A stretch of 13,366 nt of DNA from Micavibrio sp. UBA2705 (GTDB lineage: Bacteria; Pseudomonadota; Alphaproteobacteria; Micavibrionales; Micavibrionaceae). Below the pieces are notes generated by a model. It searched no databases. It was not told the origin of the DNA and saw nothing but the letters and a program-made list of their open reading frames with translations. How positions within the stretch are numbered: the first letter of the stretch is position 1; every line of letters begins with the position of its first letter. The stretch covers positions 1 to 13,366 of the forward strand of contig DELD01000072.1 of the NCBI GenBank assembly GCA_002354205.1, read 5' to 3'. Positions 1 through 7,072 of this stretch are shown here, in pieces. A program made the position numbers and the translations under genes.

Positions 1-797
1 GTATTCCCGCCATTGACCCAGTCTTCTGTTGCAACGAAGTGCTTTGCGATGGGGGAGGTTGGGTCATGCTTGCCAAAGTTCGCGTATTTCTTAGCGCTTT
101 GTTTAAGGTCGGTCTGAATGAACAGAGATTGTAAATATTCAGTACTTAATGCGCCGCCTTGCTGCGCTTTTTCTTTAACCAAGCGGCTTTGGCCTGCAAG
201 CAATTGTTTTAGCTTGTTATCAGGGTGGTGAAAATCCCATGGTGTGGCAAGCAGTATAAGCTGCGCGACATCGTCACCATGCAAGGCAGCTAATGCTGCA
301 GCGAAATTGCCGCCAAGACAGTAACCGATAAGGGTGGGGGCGGTTTTATGTGCGTCTTTTATATGCGCTAAAGCGGGGCTTAAGCGTGCAGTGATAAGGG
401 CGGATAGGGATGCACATTCTGTGTCTCGTGTTAAATCACCCCAATCAAGCAGGTAGCAATCATGCCCCTGTGCGGCGAGCCAACGTATGAGAGAGCGTTC
501 CCGCGTGAGGTCTAAAATTTCAGAGCCATTAATGAATGAGGGGATGATGAATACAGGGCGCTTTGGCGGGGTGTTTTGCTGCGCCTTTGCAAGCAGTAGT
601 TGTACGCTACCTGCAGACCAAACACTTGGCAGCTCTGTGAGCTCTTGGCTCCTGTCATAAGGGTGGTGATGGTAATTATGAAGGCCTTGTAGAATATCTT
701 GCACTTTATCGGGGCTAAGCGCCATCAATGCCAGATGCATCATGATTGGCATTGGGCCGCGGCGCTGTGTTTTCTGTGTTTGATTGCTGCGTTGCAT
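1..797 (-). CDS. PhaC-like alpha/beta hydrolase, 3' end beyond the window
   Basis: The reverse strand is open from 797 to the left edge (265 residues seen). It resembles the compact alpha/beta hydrolases related to PHA synthase that often neighbour phaR in alphaproteobacteria. The nucleophile motif GYCLGG puts Cys160 where PHA synthases have their catalytic Cys. Family-like stretches are PSFINGSEILDLTRERSL (about 86-103), LLDWGD (117-122), LLATPWDFH (182-190) and EDWVNGGN (258-265). Cys160 near residue 160 fits short class III-type proteins of about 350 residues rather than class I synthases of about 600. The catalytic Asp and His should lie beyond the edge. An in-frame TAA lies just upstream of the ATG at 797; Met16 at 752 is an alternative start, and neither has a strong ribosome binding site. 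It is divergent from phaR, which supports a PHA role, but whether it polymerises or hydrolyses cannot be told. Confidence 0.85.
   Translation of the reverse strand, partial: MQRSNQTQKTQRRGPMPIMMHLALMALSPDKVQDILQGLHNYHHHPYDRSQELTELPSVWSAGSVQLLLAKAQQNTPPKRPVFIIPSFINGSEILDLTRERSLIRWLAAQGHDCYLLDWGDLTRDTECASLSALITARLSPALAHIKDAHKTAPTLIGYCLGGNFAAALAALHGDDVAQLILLATPWDFHHPDNKLKQLLAGQSRLVKEKAQQGGALSTEYLQSLFIQTDLKQSAKKYANFGKHDPTSPIAKHFVATEDWVNGGN
787..797. promoter_or_regulatory. Candidate PhaR operator over the PhaC-like start codon
   Basis: CTGC-GTT-GCAT matches, at 7 of 8 defined positions, the CTGC-N3-GCAG type of site that I recall being reported for PhaR in Paracoccus. It overlaps the proposed ATG (795-797, reverse strand) of the PhaC-like gene. 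Binding is inferred from the match and the position; short motifs of this kind also occur by chance. Confidence 0.35.
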
Positions 798-850
798 ATT
801 CTTGTTTTACTTTCTTATATTTTGTGCATAATAGCATGTTATGATTTTTT

Positions 851-861
851 GTGCGCAGCAC
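851..861. promoter_or_regulatory. Candidate PhaR operator upstream of phaR
   Basis: GTGC-GCA-GCAC is a dyad with the TGC-N3-GCA core of reported PhaR sites. It lies just upstream of TATATT (862-867), a possible -10 for phaR, and so would sit inside that promoter. The matching -35 (TTATGA, 839-844) is poor. A looser TGC-N6-GCA lies at 825-836. Autoregulation of phaR is known in other bacteria; here it is inferred. Confidence 0.35.
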
Positions 862-915
862 TATATTTAAATAATTATTTATTTAGCAAATAAGTAGGAT
901 AGGAGAGGCTCGAAG

Positions 916-1392
916 ATGGCTAATACAAAAAACGATTCGCCTACAGTTGTAAAGAAATACGCGAACAGACGTTTATATGACACAGGACGCAGTTCATATG
1001 TAACGCTCGAAGATTTATGTGATATGGTCAAAGAAGGCTATGATTTTGTTGTCGTTGACGCAAAATCTGGCGAAGATATTACGCGCCAAGTCTTAACGCA
1101 GATCATTATGGAGCAAGAATCAAAAGGCGAAAACTTGTTGCCTATCAACTTCTTGAAAGACCTTATTGGTTATTATGGTGATAATGTTCAGGGCGTTATT
1201 CCAAACTACCTTGAACAGACCATGGAAGTGTTTAAAGCGAACCAAGACCAGTTCCAAGAACAGCTTAATAACTCCTTTGGCGGTGCGTTCCCATTTAGTA
1301 CATTTGAAGAAATGAATAAAATGAATATGGATATATTCCAGCGCACAATGAAGACGTTTACTGGCATTGATATTAACGCTGGTAAAAAATAA
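916..1392 (+). CDS. phaR: PhaR, polyhydroxyalkanoate synthesis repressor
   Basis: This 158-residue protein has the standard two-part PhaR architecture. The N-terminal PHB/PHA accumulation regulator DNA-binding domain (about 12-70) carries the hallmark KKYANRRLYDT followed by SSYVTLEDLCDMV. The PHB-binding region (about 75-120) contains LLPINFLKDLIGYYGDN and an amphipathic helix that continues to the C-terminus. In characterised bacteria PhaR represses phasin genes and its own gene and is released when it binds nascent PHA granules. An AGGAG-like site (about 902-906) precedes the ATG. It diverges from the PhaC-like gene over 118 bases containing TGC-N3-GCA sites. No phasin gene is visible here. 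Length and motifs are normal for the family. Confidence 0.96.
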   Translation: MANTKNDSPTVVKKYANRRLYDTGRSSYVTLEDLCDMVKEGYDFVVVDAKSGEDITRQVLTQIIMEQESKGENLLPINFLKDLIGYYGDNVQGVIPNYLEQTMEVFKANQDQFQEQLNNSFGGAFPFSTFEEMNKMNMDIFQRTMKTFTGIDINAGKK

Positions 1393-1430
1393 GGCCTATC
1401 TGGTTTTACTTAAATAACGCTTGTTAATTG

Positions 1431-1477
1431 ATGCGTAAGGGTTTTTGTGGCATCCTAATAGATGTGCACTTACGCAT
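1431..1477. repeat. Inverted repeat between phaR and the 135-residue gene
   Basis: Perfect 9-base arms ATGCGTAAG (1431-1439) and CTTACGCAT (1469-1477) enclose 29 bases, with a small inner CATC/GATG pairing. No U-tract follows, so it does not look like an intrinsic terminator. It could be an operator or an mRNA structure ahead of the next gene, or chance. Confidence 0.4.
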
Positions 1478-1507
1478 TATTATATTCACTTATAAAGAAA
1501 ACGTGAT

Positions 1508-1915
1508 ATGAGCCGTAGATATTTAGAAGATAAAATTAAAGATGCGCTTGTGCTTTCTGGCGGTAATTCAGCCAAAGCGCAGCATTTGCTTATTCAATGG
1601 GCGGGCGAAGATAAAAAGCTTCTGCAATTATTATCACAGCCGCATTTAAAAGGCATTACAGCGCACGCTGTTGGGCGCGTCATTGCACAGATGGATCGCG
1701 ATGATGAGCCGCTGCCTGATGAGCCTATGGCTGTAGATATGAGCCCCAGTAACTTTGGTAAAAGTCTTCTTGGCGCTATGGGGGGGCAAGATAGTGCGCA
1801 TTTCGGCCATGAACGCTCCGCCCCACGCCAAAAGAAAAAACAGGCTTCGCAGCAGCATATTAACGCCATACATATGTTAGCAAAAAAGACCCCGCCAAAA
1901 GAAAATGATCAATAA
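1508..1915 (+). CDS. Conserved-looking hypothetical protein, 135 residues
   Basis: I do not recognise this protein. The N-terminal half (1-62) looks compact and mostly helical, with a leucine-rich stretch around HLLIQWAGEDKKLLQLLS. The second half is Pro/Ser/Gly-rich with a basic patch RQKKKQ (about 107-112), suggesting a disordered tail. There is no signal peptide or membrane segment. It lies 115 bases after phaR and 21 bases before the AmgK-like kinase on the same strand, so joint transcription with the kinase is plausible. Upstream AAGAAAACG gives only a weak ribosome binding site. Reverse-strand ORFs over this interval are shadows. Confidence 0.7.
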   Translation: MSRRYLEDKIKDALVLSGGNSAKAQHLLIQWAGEDKKLLQLLSQPHLKGITAHAVGRVIAQMDRDDEPLPDEPMAVDMSPSNFGKSLLGAMGGQDSAHFGHERSAPRQKKKQASQQHINAIHMLAKKTPPKENDQ

Positions 1916-1936
1916 ATATAAAGACTTTAGCCCCTT

Positions 1937-3016
1937 ATGATGCATCCCTCGCAGCGTATAGATTTTTCGGATAATCAGCCTTTATCCGATTTTTTATTCA
2001 AAAATGATATTCACGACTATGAAGCGTCCCCCGTGGGTGAAGATATGGCGCCAAGGCGTTATTATCGCCTTACAACCAAAGGACGCAGCGCGCCGTTAAT
2101 TCTATGCATTTCCCCTGGGGATCATGACGTGGCAGCGCATCCGGGGCATTTAATCGTCAATACAGTAAAGTTATCAGAGCTTTTAGCCGTGCATAGCGTG
2201 CGCGTGCCAACCATATATGACGCAGATGCAAATCAAGGTTTTGTGTTATTAGAAGATTTCGGTGATACGCGCTTTGACCAAGCAATAGCGCAGGACAAAA
2301 TCACGCCATTAGATGCATATGTTCTCGCGGCTGATACAAGTCAAAAATTGCAGCAAATTACGGAGATTGATGCGCTGCCTGATTATTATCAAAGCCATGT
2401 TCATAAAGCGCGCGGACGCATTGTGGAGTGGTATTTACCTGTTTTGTTAAAGCAGCCAACATCTCGCGCAGATGCCGCCGCATTTTTAAAGCTTTGGGAT
2501 GACGTTGAAAGCGCCCTGCCGCCGCAGCGCCAAGTTTTTTCACATGTTGATTTTCATTTGATGAATTTAATGTATCTGGCGGATGAAGAGGGGGCGGATC
2601 AATGCGGCGTTCTGGATTTTCAAGGGGCGATGCGGGCTCCTTACGCATATGATTTAGTCAATTTATTAGGCGATGCGCGGCGTTTAGTTGCACCTGAAAT
2701 TAAAGCAGATATTCTTTCGCGTTTCACAGCCGAAATGAGCGCGGCAGATAAAACAAACTTTGAAAACCATTACAGCGTCCTATCTGCACAGTTTCATGGG
2801 CGCTGCATTGGCCAGTTTGTGCAATTGGCCTTTATGGGCAAGCCGCAATATTTACAATATGTCCCGATTGTGCTGCAGCAGTTAAAAAACGATATGGATG
2901 CGCCTATACTCGCGCCGATTAAGGTATGGTTAGATGCGCATGGCATGGATTTCACGCAGCCACTGTGCTTGGATATTCAAGCGGATCGTCAATATGTCGA
3001 AAGCTTGCTGGCTTAA
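1937..3016 (+). CDS. AmgK-like phosphotransferase (APH/choline kinase fold)
   Basis: This 359-residue protein belongs to the aminoglycoside-phosphotransferase-like kinases and most resembles AmgK, which phosphorylates N-acetylmuramate and N-acetylglucosamine at the anomeric position for peptidoglycan recycling. The catalytic loop is HVDFHLMN, giving His203, Asp205 and Asn210 (H-x-D-x4-N). The metal-binding Asp227 lies in GVLDFQGA, followed by the AmgK-like APYAYDLVNLLGDARR (234-249). The hinge region is FVLLEDFGDTRF (102-113). AmgK genes in many proteobacteria sit with murU (nucleotidyltransferase) and tsaE; neither is adjacent here. Tandem ATG codons at 1937 and 1940 are both possible, with little Shine-Dalgarno sequence. 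The TAA ends at 3016, immediately against the convergent stop of the next gene. The exact substrate is an inference. Confidence 0.85.
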   Translation: MMHPSQRIDFSDNQPLSDFLFKNDIHDYEASPVGEDMAPRRYYRLTTKGRSAPLILCISPGDHDVAAHPGHLIVNTVKLSELLAVHSVRVPTIYDADANQGFVLLEDFGDTRFDQAIAQDKITPLDAYVLAADTSQKLQQITEIDALPDYYQSHVHKARGRIVEWYLPVLLKQPTSRADAAAFLKLWDDVESALPPQRQVFSHVDFHLMNLMYLADEEGADQCGVLDFQGAMRAPYAYDLVNLLGDARRLVAPEIKADILSRFTAEMSAADKTNFENHYSVLSAQFHGRCIGQFVQLAFMGKPQYLQYVPIVLQQLKNDMDAPILAPIKVWLDAHGMDFTQPLCLDIQADRQYVESLLA

Positions 3017-4015
3017 CTAAATGGGTTGATTTATCACATAGCTGCTGTTTTTAAGCTCAACAGCGATTGCTGCCATATCGCGCTCTGTGCGGCGAAAGTT
3101 TTTACCATTTTCCAAAGCATCAATAAAGTCGGATTGCAGGGCAGAGAGTTCTTCTGCGCGTTTTGCAGGTAATTTTGATGCTTCAAAACGCTGGACAGAA
3201 AAGTTGACTTCTTTTAACTGCGCAATAAGGGCGGGGTTAATGGCTGGGTTTATATCCAATGTAAATTTCTCAATGTCATCAAAAATTAAGGCCGCCGATA
3301 TTTTTTGCATGGCGCGCTGCATTCTCGCCGCAAAGCGTTGGCTGCTTGTGATTTCAAATGTTCCTAATGCGCTGGCGTAGCATTGTTCAACATCAATGTT
3401 TAATTGTGCCGCGCCATTTTCGACCATATCTTGCACTTCGGCAAAACCAGCAATGACGCGCTCAGCGAATTTATCGCCATATGGCTCATTTTGCATTGCG
3501 CGGAAACGGTTTTGAATTTTACTGTTGAGTGCTTTTTTTGTGATCTCGGTATTATGCGTTTCTAATTTTTCAATTAGTGCGCTATAGCCTTGCTTATCTG
3601 TAATGTCATTTTCGAAATTTGCCATGCAGATAGGTGAAAAAAGCTGCGCATATATTGTATCATCATCAGGGGTTAAGTCGTTGTTATGTATTAAACGTTT
3701 CACTTCACCAATGATATTTTTCTCAACATCAATACTCTCTTGATTGTTAATGCCGCGATTAATGGCTGTTTCTATACGTGCAGCGGTTTCTCTGTTGCGC
3801 CTTACGCCGCTAATAGCATCGTAATGTTGCGTTTTTTCGGCTTTTAAAGCCGCCATTCTGGCTTCGTGGGCGGCAATTTCATCGGCGACCTTTTGGTCAT
3901 GAACATCATCAAAATCTGTCTTCACTTTGTCGATAAACATGACATATGTGTCATCGGCATTTTCTTCAGATGTCGCGGCGTAATCTATATAGTCTTGGAC
4001 GTAATTATTGCTCAT
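3017..4015 (-). CDS. Unrecognised helical-repeat protein, paralogue A (332 aa)
   Basis: This cytoplasmic-looking acidic protein has no signal peptide or membrane segment and matches no family I know. A charged, heptad-like stretch at about 35-85 suggests a coiled coil. Two degenerate modules follow, marked by TIYAQLFSPIC (120-130) and QCYASALGTFEI (211-222), about 91 residues apart. The region IAQLKEVNFSVQRFEASKL (264-282) then LSALQSDFIDALENG aligns with the equivalent region of the proteins at 4058-5386 and 9212-10450, so the three are paralogues. It starts 42 bases after the 442-residue gene and is probably co-transcribed with it; the upstream AGACAGAG is a weak ribosome binding site. The C-terminus is shorter and more divergent than in its two relatives. 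Function unknown. Confidence 0.85.
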   Translation of the reverse strand: MSNNYVQDYIDYAATSEENADDTYVMFIDKVKTDFDDVHDQKVADEIAAHEARMAALKAEKTQHYDAISGVRRNRETAARIETAINRGINNQESIDVEKNIIGEVKRLIHNNDLTPDDDTIYAQLFSPICMANFENDITDKQGYSALIEKLETHNTEITKKALNSKIQNRFRAMQNEPYGDKFAERVIAGFAEVQDMVENGAAQLNIDVEQCYASALGTFEITSSQRFAARMQRAMQKISAALIFDDIEKFTLDINPAINPALIAQLKEVNFSVQRFEASKLPAKRAEELSALQSDFIDALENGKNFRRTERDMAAIAVELKNSSYVINQPI

Positions 4016-4057
4016 TTTATGCTCTGTCTTAATTGCGGTTATGTGGCGCTATGGTTT

Positions 4058-5386
4058 TTACGCTGTGAGCTGGCATAAATATTTCAAATGTTTTGTGTTC
4101 ATTTCGCTATGCGCATGAATGGCTGTTGTGCCAAGTGCGTATTCAATTTCGCGGGTTGGCGCGTTGTCATTTAGCGCAGTAATGAACGCCGTTTTTAATG
4201 TGCCGATTTCAGCGGCTGTTTCATCGCTAACACCTGCGACTTTTAGGCGGTTTTCGCTTAAATCAACAGCGGACATTTTTTCAATTAGCTCAGGGCTGAT
4301 TTCTGTATCGCCTGCAATTTTTAACGTGCTGATATTATTGAGGATATCACGAATATTAATATCATAGCTATGCGCGAGAAGTTTTGCATCTAAGCCTGCT
4401 TCATTGGTGACGCAAATGCTATCGAAGGCCTGTGCGCAAACATCGTCAGCGCTGATGCCGTAGCGTTCACTTATTGTTGTCACCATGTCTTTGATCGCGA
4501 GTGTGTTGCTTTGTATTGTGCCAACAAAGTTATCTGCGCTGTAATTGACGCTTTTTAATTCTTGGTAGAAGCCTTGTATAACGGCTATGTCAGCGCCTTG
4601 CGCGGCGGTCATAAGCTCGGCTTTATAGGCGTTAAAATCAGCAAGCGTAGCGATGGTGTTCTCACCAAGCGCATCTTTCATATTATAGAAGAATAGGGCA
4701 TAGGCTTCTTTTTCGCCCATTTCGTGCTTTTCCGCGCAGGCATTAATTTGTCCAGTGAAGGTCGCAAGCGCATCTGTGATGTTTGCGTAATAGTCACTAT
4801 CAACGTTCACCTCTGCAATGGCTTTAAAGCTGTTTACGGCTTTGTCGAATTCTTTATCAATCATAATGTGTTTGTTGACGTGCTTAACGGTTTCTAAGAC
4901 GCGGTTAAAATCAGCGTAAGACGCAATGCTGATGCGTTCTTCGTCTTGGAACATTAATGCATATGTTTCATTGTCCAAAGTGTCTATGCCAACGGCCTCT
5001 AGGCGGTCGAGCTTTTTATCAATATTCCACTCCATATCGATATATTTACCTGCTGCGCTAGCAAGGAGTGTCTGTGTCATTTGTTTTGCAATGGAAAAGA
5101 AAGAGATGTAGCGATCATGTTCAGCTTTATTTTTAGCGTCTATTTCTGCTTTGTTTTCGGATAGCGCGGCTTTAATGGCATTGCGCTCAGCAATAAGCGC
5201 GTCGATCATTTCTTTATACTCAGCATCAACTTGCGCTGTGGCTTGTTTGGTTTCGGTGGCAATTTCTAAATCTGCATTTTCCTTTATGCCGTCAGCGACG
5301 CTTTTGATAAAGTTTATATCTGTTTTATCTGTGCCTTGTGTTTCTTCAATGGCTTCGATGAATGATTTGATTTCTGTAGTCGACAT
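4058..5386 (-). CDS. Unrecognised helical-repeat protein, paralogue B (442 aa)
   Basis: The N-terminal region (about 35-95) is strongly charged and heptad-like, a likely coiled coil. Three degenerate modules of about 88 residues follow (about 121-205, 206-293, 294-385). Each carries a Y/C-A motif: TYALMF (141-146), AYALFF (228-233), VCAQAF (316-321). Each also ends near a V-N/D motif: FKAIAEVNVDS (187-197), YQELKSVNYSA (274-284), IEKMSAVDLSE (368-378). The C-terminal RLKVAGVSDETAAEI (380-394) and AIHAHSEMNTKHLKYL (422-437) recur closely in the protein at 9212-10450. AAGGTGT lies before the ATG, and a TTGACA-N17-TTAAAA promoter lies 36-64 bases upstream. It is the first gene of a two-gene operon with paralogue A and diverges from aspC. 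No enzyme motif is visible; a structural, scaffold or binding role is only a guess. Confidence 0.87.
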   Translation of the reverse strand: MSTTEIKSFIEAIEETQGTDKTDINFIKSVADGIKENADLEIATETKQATAQVDAEYKEMIDALIAERNAIKAALSENKAEIDAKNKAEHDRYISFFSIAKQMTQTLLASAAGKYIDMEWNIDKKLDRLEAVGIDTLDNETYALMFQDEERISIASYADFNRVLETVKHVNKHIMIDKEFDKAVNSFKAIAEVNVDSDYYANITDALATFTGQINACAEKHEMGEKEAYALFFYNMKDALGENTIATLADFNAYKAELMTAAQGADIAVIQGFYQELKSVNYSADNFVGTIQSNTLAIKDMVTTISERYGISADDVCAQAFDSICVTNEAGLDAKLLAHSYDINIRDILNNISTLKIAGDTEISPELIEKMSAVDLSENRLKVAGVSDETAAEIGTLKTAFITALNDNAPTREIEYALGTTAIHAHSEMNTKHLKYLCQLTA

Positions 5387-5422
5387 ATGAACACACCTTT
5401 ATTATTGCTTTATTTGCAGCCT

Positions 5423-5451
5423 TTTTAACATAATTCTTTTTGCTGTGTCAA
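5423..5451 (-). promoter_or_regulatory. Promoter of the paralogue B-A operon
   Basis: Reading the reverse strand, TTGACA (5451-5446), 17 bases, then TTAAAA (5428-5423), placing the transcript start about 30 bases before the ATG. The spacer contains GCAAA and ends in TTATG just before the -10, the same layout as at 10488-10516 before the third paralogue. Downstream lies AAGGTGT, a Shine-Dalgarno-like site about 8 bases from the ATG. Confidence 0.7.
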
Positions 5452-5470
5452 TCTTATTATGAAAATTTCG

Positions 5471-5513
5471 TTTATGGGGTGAAAACTTGTAATTTTATGG
5501 CGTGAAGACTTGT
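5471..5513. repeat. 20-bp direct repeat in the divergent aspC/paralogue B region
   Basis: TTTATGGGGTGAAAACTTGT (5471-5490) and TTTATGGCGTGAAGACTTGT (5494-5513) match at 18 of 20 positions with a 23-base period, about two DNA turns. The pair ends 62 bases before the aspC start and begins 20 bases upstream of the paralogue B -35. It looks like a tandem site for a DNA-binding protein that could control either or both genes. Confidence 0.7.
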
Positions 5514-5575
5514 GAGGGCGTAATAAAGCTGCTAACTAAGTATGAGCATTTTTCTATATAAAAGGAGCATAGCAA

Positions 5576-6796
5576 ATGGCACTCGTATCGGATCTTTTAG
5601 GTAAGATTAAACCTTCACCAACACTCTCATTAATTGCAAAAGCAAATGAACTTAAAGCGCAAGGCAAAGACGTTATTGGCCTTTCTGCGGGTGAGCCTGA
5701 TTTTGATACGCCGGATTTCATCAAAGAAGCTGCGGTGAACGCCATTAAAGATAACCAGACACGTTATACCCCAGTGCCGGGCACGACTGAACTGCGCGAA
5801 GCCATACGCGCAAAGTTTAAGCGTGAAAATGAGCTTGAATACAGCGTGGATCAAATTATTGCAGGTACAGGCGGCAAACAGGTCTTGTATAATGCTTTGA
5901 TTGCGAGCGTAAACCCTGGTGATGAAGTGATTATACCGACGCCATATTGGGTGTCTTACCCTGACATGACGCTTCTTGCGGGCGGCGTGCCGGTAATGGT
6001 TGATACAACGGCGGCTGATGGCTTTAAAGTGAAAGCTGAAAATTTAGAAGCGGCAATTACGCCAAAAACAAAATGGATTATTTTGAATTCACCAGGTAAC
6101 CCATCGGGCGCGGCTTATACACGCGCTGATTTAGAATCCTTGGCGGCTGTGCTGCGTAAGCACCCACATGTCTATATCATGAGTGATGATATGTATGAAC
6201 ACATCACATATGATGATTTTGAATTTACAACAATGGCACAAGTTGCACCTGATTTGTTTGACCGCACATTGACTGTGAACGGCGTATCGAAGGCTTATTC
6301 CATGACTGGCTGGCGCCTTGGTTATGCGGGCGGTCCATTAGACCTTATTAAGGCGATGACAAAAATTCAGGGGCAAAGTACATCAAATCCATGTTCAATT
6401 ACGCAAATCGCGGCAACGGCAGCGCTTAATGGCGACCAGTCATTCCTCGCAGGCCGTAATGCAGCGTTTAAAGAGCGCCGTGACGTTGTTGTGAAAATGC
6501 TTAATGAAATTGATGGTATCTTCTGCCCTGTACCAGAAGGCGCATTTTACGTGTATCCAAGCTGTGAAGGCCTTATCGGTAAATACACGCCAGACGGTAA
6601 GAAAATCGAAAGCGACGCTGATTTCTCTGCGTATCTGATTGACGCTGTTGGCGTTGTTTGCGTACATGGTGAAGCCTTCGGCTTGTCACCGCATTTCCGC
6701 ATTTCATACGCAACATCGGTTGACGTGTTGAAAGACGCATGTGGCCGCATTCAAAAAGCCTGCGCCGATTTGAAAGACCAAGCGCAAGCTGGGTAG
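5576..6796 (+). CDS. aspC: Class I aspartate aminotransferase (PLP-dependent)
   Basis: This 406-residue cytoplasmic enzyme would transfer the amino group between aspartate/glutamate and 2-oxo acids. Members of this alphaproteobacterial branch may also act on prephenate or aromatic substrates. Fold type I landmarks are all present: GLSAGEPDFDTP (35-46), NSPGNPSG with Asn174 of the NPSG, SDDMYEH with Asp204 and Tyr207 that contact the cofactor, NGVSKAYSMTGWRLG with the Schiff-base Lys239 and Arg247, and PHFRISYATS with Arg375 for the substrate carboxylate. Length is normal. AGGAG (5563-5567) precedes the ATG with good spacing. It ends at an intrinsic terminator. Codons 139 to stop have a diverged, broken duplicate at 7635-8440. 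A 20-bp direct repeat upstream may regulate it. Confidence 0.96.
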   Translation: MALVSDLLGKIKPSPTLSLIAKANELKAQGKDVIGLSAGEPDFDTPDFIKEAAVNAIKDNQTRYTPVPGTTELREAIRAKFKRENELEYSVDQIIAGTGGKQVLYNALIASVNPGDEVIIPTPYWVSYPDMTLLAGGVPVMVDTTAADGFKVKAENLEAAITPKTKWIILNSPGNPSGAAYTRADLESLAAVLRKHPHVYIMSDDMYEHITYDDFEFTTMAQVAPDLFDRTLTVNGVSKAYSMTGWRLGYAGGPLDLIKAMTKIQGQSTSNPCSITQIAATAALNGDQSFLAGRNAAFKERRDVVVKMLNEIDGIFCPVPEGAFYVYPSCEGLIGKYTPDGKKIESDADFSAYLIDAVGVVCVHGEAFGLSPHFRISYATSVDVLKDACGRIQKACADLKDQAQAG

Positions 6797-6821
6797 CATA
6801 TAACAGCTATTTTATTGAGAA

Positions 6822-6853
6822 GTAGGCTCTGATTAACCGGAGCCTATTTTTTT
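6822..6853 (+). terminator. Intrinsic terminator after aspC
   Basis: A 7-base-pair stem, TAGGCTC (6823-6829) with GAGCCTA (6840-6846), a 10-base loop and a run of seven T. It begins 26 bases after the aspC stop. Confidence 0.88.
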
Positions 6854-6863
6854 ATAATGACAT

Positions 6864-6892
6864 TTGACATAACGCAGAAATTCGTGTAGAAC
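6864..6892 (+). promoter_or_regulatory. Sigma70-like promoter for the 6923-7633 segment
   Basis: TTGACA (6864-6869, perfect -35), 17 bases, then TAGAAC (6887-6892), a 4 of 6 match to the -10. It follows the aspC terminator directly, so it would start a new transcript at about 6899 toward the small ORF and the exported-protein gene. Confidence 0.6.
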
Positions 6893-6897
6893 TGCGT
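6872..6897. repeat. Inverted repeat overlapping the promoter
   Basis: ACGCAG (6872-6877) pairs with CTGCGT (6892-6897) and TTC (6881-6883) with GAA (6889-6891), separated by a bulge of three A. The element covers the spacer and -10 of the TTGACA promoter at 6864-6892, the usual place for a repressor operator. It could also be fortuitous. Confidence 0.45.
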
Positions 6898-6922
6898 AAT
6901 CTTTACTTAATGAATGTGGATT

Positions 6923-7036
6923 ATGGATCAAAATATGGGTGAAAATAATTCTAATAAGCCCAAAAATTCTATTGATTGGCTTGGAGTAGGTGGGGCTGCA
7001 GCCGAAGCGTCTATAATTTTTGTAGAATGTGTGTAG
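6923..7036 (+). CDS. Possible 37-residue small protein
   Basis: A short ORF beginning about 24 bases after the predicted transcript start. The product has a polar Asn/Lys-rich N-terminus (MDQNMGENNSNKPKN) and a Gly/Ala-rich hydrophobic C-terminal half (IDWLGVGGAAAEASIIFVEC). No convincing Shine-Dalgarno lies at a proper distance, so translation is uncertain. It could be a small peptide, the remnant N-terminus of a longer gene, or non-coding leader of the gene at 7073. Confidence 0.3.
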   Translation: MDQNMGENNSNKPKNSIDWLGVGGAAAEASIIFVECV

Positions 7037-7072
7037 TGTTAGTTTTTAAACAGATGAAATGAGGTTGTGATA

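Noticed and set aside
699..893. Forward ORF of 64 codons with a hydrophobic, Cys-rich product
   Set aside because: It overlaps the 5' end of the PhaC-like gene on the opposite strand and the phaR promoter region, and has no convincing ribosome binding site.
1594..1873. Two reverse-strand ORFs over the 135-residue gene
   Set aside because: They are antisense shadows of a better-supported forward frame and have no family resemblance.
2358..2648. Reverse-strand ORF of 96 codons inside the AmgK-like gene
   Set aside because: It is antisense to the catalytic region of a clear kinase gene.
5471..5513. CRISPR-like repeat
   Set aside because: There are only two copies, with a 3-base gap, no spacers of usable size and no cas genes.
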